Source: Bacteroidetes bacterium UBA3022
Lineage (GTDB): Bacteria > Bacteroidota > Bacteroidia > Chitinophagales > BACL12
Reading direction: 5' to 3'
NCBI GenBank assembly: GCA_002346225.1
Contig: DDYY01000085.1
Span: forward strand, 1 to 21,265
Length of the DNA stretch: 21,265 nucleotides
Part shown: positions 15,469-21,265 of the stretch, piece after piece
Numbering within the stretch: the first letter of the stretch is position 1
Layout: each line of letters begins with the position of its first letter
Position numbers and translations under genes: made by a program
Notes under the pieces: model-generated
What the model was told of the DNA's origin: nothing
Database searches by the model: none
What the model saw: the letters and a program-made list of their open reading frames with translations, nothing else

Positions 15469-16934
15469 TAGAGTTCTTTGCGCAAGCGGGCAACCGGTAT
15501 GTCCAGCTGCTCGCGGTATTTTGCCACTGTGCGACGGGCAATGTTATATCCCTTTTCCTTCATCATATCGGTCAGTTCCTGGTCGCTCAGCGGATTCTTC
15601 TTGTCTTCCGCATTGATCATTTCGTCCAGCAACTTCTTCACCTCACGGGTTGAAACCTCTTCTCCGCTATCGGTGGTAAGTGATTCACTGAAAAAGAATT
15701 TCAATGGAAATGTACCAAACTCAGTAGATACGAATTTGCTGTTGGCCACGCGCGAAATCGTGGAAATATCCAGACCGGTCAGTTCCGCAATATCCTTCAG
15801 AATCATGGGCTTCATGTTCATCTCATCGCCGGTAAGGAAAAACTCGTACTGGTGCTGCATGATGTGCAGCATGGTATTGTATAAGGTATGTTGCCGCTGT
15901 CGAATCGCATCAATGAACCATTTAGCGGAGTCCAGCTTCTGCTTGATGAACACCATGGCTTCCTTCTGCTTCTTATCTTTCTTATCGCCCGCCTTATAAT
16001 GCTGCATCATTTCGCGGAACTCATGGCTGATGTGCAATTCAGGTGCGTTGCGCGAATTCAGCTTCAACTCCAGCTCGCCATTGTTATTGACAATGGTAAA
16101 ATCGGGAATGATGTAGCGGTTGAACAGAGAGGAATCGCTCTTACCGGTATTTCCGGGCTTTGGGTTACATTTTAAAATTTCGTCTATAACAACCTTCAGC
16201 TTATCATCTTCCAGCTTTAAATGCTTACCCAGTTTTTCGTAGTGCTTCTTCGTAAACTCATCGAAGTATTCTTCCACAACAGTGATGGCCAGGTTCACCG
16301 TCTTGGTGTGCATCTTGCGCTCCAGCTGCAGCAGCAGACATTCCTTCAGGTCGCGCGCACCCACGCCGGGTGGATCGAAACCCTGCACCACATCGAGTAA
16401 CTCCATCACCTCTTCTTCTTCAGCTATGATATTCTGAGAGAAGGCGAGGTCGTCGATAATGGCGGGAATTTCCCTGCGCAGGTATCCGTCGTCGTCAATG
16501 CTGCCGATGATCTGTTTGGCAATGGCGCGGCGGTTTTCATCGAGATGCACCATGCCCAGTTGCCGCAGCAGGTTTTCGTGGAATGATTCGGAAACTGCTA
16601 CCGGAATGGTGCGGTTGTCTTCTTCGTCATCTGGGTTGTAACTGTCGCCCTGAGTTTTGTAATCGGGATAGTCGTCGTCGAGGTATTCACTCAGGTCCAG
16701 CTCTTCACCGTTATCGCTGAGTTCGTCCTCTTCTGAATTGTTGTCTTCATTGCTGAACAAATCATCTTCAGGCGCCTCGAATTCGGCAGCTTCTTCCAGT
16801 GCCGGATTGGCTTCCAGTTCTTCCTTAATGCGTTGTTCCAGCTGGTCGGTAGGAATCTGTAACAGCTTCATCAGCTGTATCTGCTGAGGAGACAGTTTCT
16901 GAAGTAATTTTTGACTGAGGCGTTGGTTCAGCAT
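15468..16934 (-). CDS. rpoN: RNA polymerase sigma-54 factor
   Basis: A 488-residue sigma-54. Region I (about 1-50) is Gln/Leu-rich (QQIQLMKLLQIPTDQLEQRI), for interaction with enhancer-binding activators. A strongly acidic region II follows (about 50-108). The core-binding domain includes DDDGYLRREIP and GFDPPGVGARDLKECLLLQL. The helix-turn-helix and the RpoN box near the C-terminus (ARRTVAKYRE, from residue 466) read the -24/-12 promoter. All domains are intact and of normal length. No sigma-54 activator gene is visible nearby. It is divergent from asnS over 178 bases, and TACCTTTA at 16944-16951 is a one-mismatch -7 box for it. Confidence 0.97.
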   Translation of the reverse strand: MLNQRLSQKLLQKLSPQQIQLMKLLQIPTDQLEQRIKEELEANPALEEAAEFEAPEDDLFSNEDNNSEEDELSDNGEELDLSEYLDDDYPDYKTQGDSYNPDDEEDNRTIPVAVSESFHENLLRQLGMVHLDENRRAIAKQIIGSIDDDGYLRREIPAIIDDLAFSQNIIAEEEEVMELLDVVQGFDPPGVGARDLKECLLLQLERKMHTKTVNLAITVVEEYFDEFTKKHYEKLGKHLKLEDDKLKVVIDEILKCNPKPGNTGKSDSSLFNRYIIPDFTIVNNNGELELKLNSRNAPELHISHEFREMMQHYKAGDKKDKKQKEAMVFIKQKLDSAKWFIDAIRQRQHTLYNTMLHIMQHQYEFFLTGDEMNMKPMILKDIAELTGLDISTISRVANSKFVSTEFGTFPLKFFFSESLTTDSGEEVSTREVKKLLDEMINAEDKKNPLSDQELTDMMKEKGYNIARRTVAKYREQLDIPVARLRKEL

Positions 16935-17085
16935 GATGCACCGTAAAGGTACATCGGTTCAGCGGAATGCGGAAGTGCCCGGATGGAAGGATGGAGCAAT
17001 GTGGACATTTTGCAAAGTAGCGGACTTTTTGGAATAGTATGCCCTACCGGTCGCAGACACAACGACTGAACTCCTGTTTAATCAG

Positions 17086-17093
17086 TAATTTTG
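17086..17093 (+). promoter_or_regulatory. Bacteroidota -7 element upstream of asnS
   Basis: TAATTTTG fits TAnnTTTG. A start site near 17100 would leave a leader of about 13 bases before the ATG at 17113. No TTG is present at the expected -33 distance, so this is a partial match. Confidence 0.45.
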
Positions 17094-17112
17094 CAGTCCC
17101 AAAAGGGTGACT

Positions 17113-18651
17113 ATGAAAAAATTAGAACCGTTTCAATACATACGTGAACTAAAAGACTTTGAAGGAAAACAGGCTGAGCTGCGCGGGTGGGTGAGCAACC
17201 GCCGCGATAGCAAGGGGCTGGTTTTCATTATTTTGCGCGATGGCACCGGACAGGCGCAGTGCGTGGTCAATGAGGAGCGGGTAGGCAGCGAGCAATTCGA
17301 GGCAGCGAAAAGACTGGGCCTGGAAAGTTCTGTAATCCTTACCGGCGACATTGTAAAAGATGAGCGCCAGGTGGGTGGATATGAAATGCAGGTGAGCCGC
17401 GTGCAGGTGATTCAGCAGGCTGCCGACTATCCCATTTCCAAAAAAGAACACGGCGTTGATTTTCTGATTGAGAACCGCCATCTGTGGTTGCGTTCGAACC
17501 GGCAATGGGCCATCATGCGTGTGCGCAACAGGGTTATTTATGCCATCCACAACTTTTTTCAGGAGCAGGGCTTTCTGCAGATGGATGCACCCATCTTTAC
17601 AGGCAATGCCGTAGAGGGCACTACCACTTTGTTCGAAACAGATTTCTTCGGCGATCCGGCTTACCTCTCTCAATCGGGACAGCTCTACGGAGAGGCGCTG
17701 GCCATGGCGCACGGTAAGATATATACTTTCGGTCCTACCTTCCGCGCAGAAAAATCCAAGACCAGAAGACACCTCAGTGAGTTCTGGATGATAGAACCGG
17801 AGATGGCGTTCTATGACCTGGATATGGACATGGATTTAATAGAGCAATTTATTAAATATGTAGTGGCTGATATCCTGCAACATTGCGATGCAGAACTCAA
17901 GCTGCTGGAGCGCGATACTACCTTCCTGCAAAATGCAGCAACCCTGCCCTTTCCGCGCGTGCATTACGATGATGCCGTCCGTATTATCAAGGGAGAGCAG
18001 GATGTAAATGGTCGCAACAGCATAAAAACCCTGGAAGATGACCTGGAGCAACTTCGTACCGCAAGAGCAGCCTGCGAACAGGATATTACCACCCGTGAAG
18101 CGAAAATAGCCGCCGGTGGAATGAAGAAGGGCGAGGTGAATTTCAATCAGAACAAGATTGATACGCTGAAAAACGAAATCAAGGAACTGGACGAAAAGCT
18201 CAACAACATACCGCAATGGCTGGAAAGTGCCCGCAACTTCCAGTGGGGTGGTGATCTTGGCGGAAGCGACGAAACCGTGCTGACCCGTTTATTCGATTGC
18301 CCCGTGATGGTGTACAACTGGCCGGCTGAGATCAAGGCCTTCTACATGAAGCGCGACCCGAACGACGAGAAATACGTAAAAGGTGTAGATGTGCTGGCGC
18401 CCGAAGGTTATGGTGAAATTGTAGGTGGAGCAGAGCGCGAAGACAATATTGATTATCTGATTGAGCGGATTAAGCACGAAAACCTGCCCATGGAAGCCTT
18501 TCAGTGGTACCTCGACCTCCGCCGTTTCGGCACGGTGCCGCATGCGGGTTTCGGATTAGGACTGGAGCGTTTCGTGATGTGGTTCACCGGCATTCAGCAC
18601 ATCCGCGAGGCGATACCATTCCCCAGGTTCTATGGCAGACTGAAGCCCTGA
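17113..18651 (+). CDS. asnS: Asparaginyl-tRNA synthetase
   Basis: A 512-residue class IIb synthetase that charges tRNA-Asn. An OB-fold anticodon-binding domain (about 20-100; LRGWVSNRRDSKGLVFI) precedes the catalytic core. Motif 2 is FRAEKSKTRRHLSEFWMIEP (210-229) and motif 3 is GFGLGLERFVMW (479-490). The flipping-loop and substrate residues in LSQSGQLYGEAL are present, as is the AsnRS-specific NWPAEIKAFYM. Between about residues 305 and 368 there is a charged coiled-coil-like insertion absent from the short form of the enzyme. I chose the ATG at 17113; a GTG two codons earlier (17107) is possible but would sit very close to the predicted start site. It is monocistronic, with only 7 bases before the convergent T9SS gene. 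Confidence 0.96.
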   Translation: MKKLEPFQYIRELKDFEGKQAELRGWVSNRRDSKGLVFIILRDGTGQAQCVVNEERVGSEQFEAAKRLGLESSVILTGDIVKDERQVGGYEMQVSRVQVIQQAADYPISKKEHGVDFLIENRHLWLRSNRQWAIMRVRNRVIYAIHNFFQEQGFLQMDAPIFTGNAVEGTTTLFETDFFGDPAYLSQSGQLYGEALAMAHGKIYTFGPTFRAEKSKTRRHLSEFWMIEPEMAFYDLDMDMDLIEQFIKYVVADILQHCDAELKLLERDTTFLQNAATLPFPRVHYDDAVRIIKGEQDVNGRNSIKTLEDDLEQLRTARAACEQDITTREAKIAAGGMKKGEVNFNQNKIDTLKNEIKELDEKLNNIPQWLESARNFQWGGDLGGSDETVLTRLFDCPVMVYNWPAEIKAFYMKRDPNDEKYVKGVDVLAPEGYGEIVGGAEREDNIDYLIERIKHENLPMEAFQWYLDLRRFGTVPHAGFGLGLERFVMWFTGIQHIREAIPFPRFYGRLKP

Positions 18652-18658
18652 TACAGGC

Positions 18659-19927
18659 TTACTTTTTCATAAACATTTTTACCACCGACTGACCATCTTC
18701 GGTAAGGATGCTGATGAAGTACATGCCCACAGGTAGGTTGCCTACGGGAACCTGATTGAACTGCAGGTGGCCCGATTGTATCGATTGCCCGGAATAGTTG
18801 CTGATGTTGTAAGCTACCGGTGTAAAATGATCATGATGCACATACAGTAAATCATGCACCGGGTCGGGGTAGAGATTCCAGGATGTAGCAGGGTCCTCAA
18901 TACTCAATGGTGGTTCCGGTTCTGTCCATTCGGCAATATATCCCTGACCGAATGCACCACCTCCGAAAAGGTATCCTTCCCCGTAAGGTGCCATAGCCTC
19001 CAGGTCCTTATCGCCTACGCCACCATCAAAAGTATAAATGCTGTCGCCGTCCCAGGCTATGACGGAACCGCATGGAATAATCGTTCCATCATCCAGTATC
19101 ACCTCATCGAATCCCGGACTTTCCCAGCTGCTTCCGTTCCAGCGCGCAAAGCACTTTACAGGTGTTCCTCCTGCATCGGCAAACTGACCGCCTGCATACA
19201 GGATGCCGGCATAGGAACCGACACAATAAGCTGCCTGGTCGAAGCCGGCATCCATTTCCCACCATTCAGTACCATCCCAGCGGGCTATCCTGTTGACAGT
19301 CTTGCCTCCTGCCATGCCGAAGTTGCCTGCTACATATAAGTCACCGTCGAATACATGCATATTATGCGCATATATGATGGGTGGTGCACCGGGCAGACTG
19401 CCACTAAGACCGCCGCCCAGAGAGTCCCAGGTGGTGCCTGTCCATCGCATAATACCGGAGATGTCTTTATCGCCCACACGGTTGAAATCACCGGAGGCTA
19501 CAATCTGCCCATCGTATTCAATAATATCATATATGGAAGGAGTGGCTGCAGGATCCAGTCCGGAGCAAAACACACCTGCACCCAGTGATGATGTGATGCT
19601 GCCGTTATAGCGGAAGACGTAATTGCTGTCGGAAGCAAACTGATAGGTAGCCACGTGCAGTACATCGTCAATGACCTCCAGTGCATGTCCGTCGCGTGGA
19701 ATGGCACCGGCTCCGGTCCACTCATCACCTTCCTGCACAGCCAGGGGTCCTGTATTGGCACCGCAAAGCCGTGTAAATAACCCTGTGGCATAAAGACTGT
19801 CCTGATAGTATTCAAAATCTACCACGAAACCGTTGTTGCCGGAAGTGCCGCTGCACAGAGGTGTCCATTGCGCATGTGAGAGGTACCCAGACATCATGAT
19901 GGCTGTAAGCATAAGTATACTTCGCAT
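18659..19927 (-). CDS. T9SS-secreted protein with kelch-like repeats and type A sorting domain
   Basis: A 422-residue secreted protein. A signal peptide (MRSILMLTAIMMSGYLSHAQ) is followed by a series of repeats such as LYVAGNFGMAGGKTVNRIAR and WDGTEW or WNGSSW. These resemble the kelch-like propeller units of many Bacteroidota surface proteins. The last 75 or so residues form a T9SS type A sorting domain: WNLYPDPVHDLLYV, then the closing GMYFISILTEDGQSVVKMFM. The protein would be exported by Sec and then the type IX system. No catalytic motif was recognised. I chose the ATG at 19927 because the signal peptide starts there and a -7 box lies just upstream; an in-frame ATG at 20014 would put coding sequence over that box. 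Confidence 0.85.
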   Translation of the reverse strand: MRSILMLTAIMMSGYLSHAQWTPLCSGTSGNNGFVVDFEYYQDSLYATGLFTRLCGANTGPLAVQEGDEWTGAGAIPRDGHALEVIDDVLHVATYQFASDSNYVFRYNGSITSSLGAGVFCSGLDPAATPSIYDIIEYDGQIVASGDFNRVGDKDISGIMRWTGTTWDSLGGGLSGSLPGAPPIIYAHNMHVFDGDLYVAGNFGMAGGKTVNRIARWDGTEWWEMDAGFDQAAYCVGSYAGILYAGGQFADAGGTPVKCFARWNGSSWESPGFDEVILDDGTIIPCGSVIAWDGDSIYTFDGGVGDKDLEAMAPYGEGYLFGGGAFGQGYIAEWTEPEPPLSIEDPATSWNLYPDPVHDLLYVHHDHFTPVAYNISNYSGQSIQSGHLQFNQVPVGNLPVGMYFISILTEDGQSVVKMFMKK

Positions 19928-19942
19928 AGAAAGTGTTTTACT

Positions 19943-19950
19943 CAAATTTA
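19943..19950 (-). promoter_or_regulatory. Bacteroidota -7 element for the kelch-like T9SS gene
   Basis: Read on the minus strand, TAAATTTG is an exact TAnnTTTG match. A start site would fall near 19937, about ten bases before the ATG at 19927. A TTTG at 19965-19962 is only 11 bases upstream, too near for a standard -33 box. Confidence 0.45.
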
Positions 19951-20012
19951 CACAGAAAGTACAAAGCACATTTCTGTACATCTGTTTTTGAAACTTCCCT
20001 GACAATGCGTTC

Positions 20013-20031
20013 ACGCTGTATGCTACAGCGT
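20013..20031 (-). terminator. Inverted repeat after the repeat-containing T9SS gene
   Basis: A perfect eight-base-pair inverted repeat (ACGCTGTA and TACAGCGT) with a three-base loop lies 10 bases after the stop codon at 20041. There is no T run on the minus strand, so it is either a weak terminator or an mRNA 3'-end stabiliser. Confidence 0.4.
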
Positions 20032-20040
20032 TTATCTCTG

Positions 20041-21265
20041 TCAGTGCTGTATCATCAGCTGTTCCATGAACACCTGTTCACCGGAGGTAAGGCGCAGGAA
20101 GTAACTGCCCTCCGGCAGATGATTCAGGTCCAGGGTAGCTGCTACGACACCGTCACTGGTCGAATACTGTACGGAATGCACCATAGCGCCCGTCAGGTTG
20201 AACACATCAGCTTGTACCATTTCATTATTCAGTCCGCTCAGCTGCAGGTTAAACTGGCCATTGCCGGGGTTGGGGTAGATTTTCCAATCGTTATTTATAC
20301 CAGCAATACGCAGTGGTGTGGTAAAATAATACAAGGGAGACCATTCTGTTGTGCTGCCGTCATTGCAAGTAGCTCGTAGACGAAATCCATACTCGGTACC
20401 GGGGGTCAGAGACGGAGCGGATATATTCCGGGAGGTCGTTCCTGCGGGGAGCCATTTGCTGTAAACGGAACCGGTAGCAATGTTATGGAGCTGGAGTTTG
20501 TACCCGTCAGCATCCAGCCCGGATGCTGTCCAGTTGAGTGTAACCGAAGTGGGTGTCAGATCGGATACATACAAATCAGCTGGCGGAACACATAGCACAA
20601 GAGGTCCATCCAGTTTGACCACCCAGTAATCCCAGGACCCCATATTTGCTTCGGTTTTGTCAGCCCAGATACCGGATAAAGAATACCCCCCCCAGCAGGT
20701 AGCCGCCATCATCCGTTTGGATGATGCTGTTAAGGTAATCAGCATGACCTCCTGCAATGGTATTCTGCCACTCTATGTTGCCGGCTTCATCCAGCTTGAG
20801 CACCCAATAGTCGCTTAACCAGCTGACTTCAGTCTTGTCTCCGCTAATACCGGAGTTAGAATACCCACCTAGCATGTACCCGCCATCTGTGGTTTGGATG
20901 ACGCAATTGAGAAAATCATTAGTGGCTGCCCCGATGGTATTTTCCCATAGGATATTGCCGGCTTCATCCAGCTTGACCACCCAGTAATCACTTAAGGAGA
21001 AGGAGGAGTCTTCCGTCTTGTCACCGCTGATATCGGATTCGGAATACCCCCCTAACAAGTAGCCCCCATCAGAGCTCTGAATGATGCTTTTAAGAAAATC
21101 ATTATAATTTCCCCCGATGGTATTCTGCCATTGAATGTTGCCGAAAGGATCCAGCTTAACAACCCAATAATCTTGGCCCCCCAGGTTGGCTTCGGTCTTG
21201 TCTCCGTTCATATTGGAACCGGAATGCCCCCCCCAGCAGGTAGCCGCCATCTGTGGTTTGGATGA
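20041..21265 (-). pseudogene. T9SS-secreted repeat protein with fibronectin III and type A sorting domains; two frameshifts, cut by the right edge
   Basis: The 3' end of a secreted protein. Order from the N-terminal side: tandem repeats of about 60 residues (motif DGGYLLGGYS..SGDKTE, then DYWVVKLDEAGNI), one fibronectin III domain (about 20592-20315; CVPPADLYVSDLTPTSVTLN), and a T9SS sorting domain from about 20307 to the stop (IYPNPGNGQF, ending GEQVFMEQLMIQH). The reading frame is broken twice, at G8 runs at 21234-21227 and 20693-20686. In each case L-G-G-Y/H continues in frame only if the run has seven Gs. As read, the pieces are an unnamed upstream frame, a middle frame (to 20660) and a final frame (from 20757). 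Either the gene is switched off, phase-variable, or the base calls are wrong at the homopolymers. The start lies beyond the window. Confidence 0.8.
20600..21265 (-). repeat. Tandem repeats of 177-183 bases in the T9SS gene
   Basis: The DYWVVKLD (or DYWVLKLD) motif begins at 21172, 20989, 20812 and 20631, at intervals of 183, 177 and 181 bases. The 181-base interval is one base out of codon register and contains the G8 run at 20686-20693. Copies share the order KTE - DYWVVKLD - GNIxWxNTI - DGGYxLGG and may form propeller blades. The G-run position holds G8, G6, an interrupted run, and G8 in successive copies. Confidence 0.85.

Noticed and set aside
14630..15541. Minus-strand open frame of about 300 codons across the TonB gene end, PAP2-like gene and rpoN end
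   Set aside because: It crosses three well-supported genes and a terminator and has no family similarity. It is a shadow frame.

Overview
The window is a chromosomal segment of a Bacteroidota bacterium, most likely from the Chitinophagales/Saprospirales side of the phylum. Evidence for this is the gliding lipoprotein GldH, type IX secretion (T9SS) C-terminal sorting domains, a complete Bat (Bacteroides aerotolerance) operon, the holB-ricT-gldH and rpoN/asnS neighbourhoods, and several TAnnTTTG promoter elements of the Bacteroidota type. No tRNA, rRNA, CRISPR array, insertion sequence or prophage gene was seen. Coding density is very high and no gene-free stretch exceeds 300 bases.

Left part (1-5723). 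A secreted lipoprotein sulfatase of the iduronate-2-sulfatase type lies on the minus strand. It runs off the left edge and is broken by a one-base frameshift near 835-905. Next comes a compact minus-strand group, holB (DNA polymerase III delta') - ricT (PSP1 domain) - gldH, with a 10-base gap and then an 11-base overlap. A plus-strand 6-pyruvoyl-tetrahydropterin synthase/QueD-family gene follows. It converges on an OsmC-family gene with no base between the two stop codons.

Centre (5820-13951). One plus-strand operon of eight genes has a good promoter at 5796-5827: moxR (AAA+ ATPase), a DUF58 von Willebrand A (vWA) protein, a short BatD-like membrane protein, batA, batB, batC, batD and batE. 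Most junctions overlap or are separated by 2-4 bases; the exception is 30 bases after moxR. The gene set encodes a cytoplasmic MoxR ATPase, three vWA proteins with intact MIDAS residues, two single-pass BatD-type proteins with periplasmic domains, and two TPR proteins. This suggests an envelope-associated AAA+/vWA machine whose molecular job is still poorly defined.

Right part (14100-21265). A TonB-domain protein with a strong terminator comes first. A minus-strand pair rpoN (sigma-54) - PAP2-like membrane protein follows, then asnS on the plus strand with a coiled-coil insertion. Two minus-strand T9SS cargo proteins close the window. The second is cut by the right edge and carries about 60-residue tandem repeats. 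Two of those repeats contain G8 homopolymers that each shift the frame by one base, which would fit either slipped-strand phase variation or homopolymer sequencing errors.

The most notable points are the paired G8 frameshifts, the complete Bat operon with two BatD-type proteins, the unusual ends of RicT, and the eukaryote-like Cx5HGH motif of the pterin synthase.
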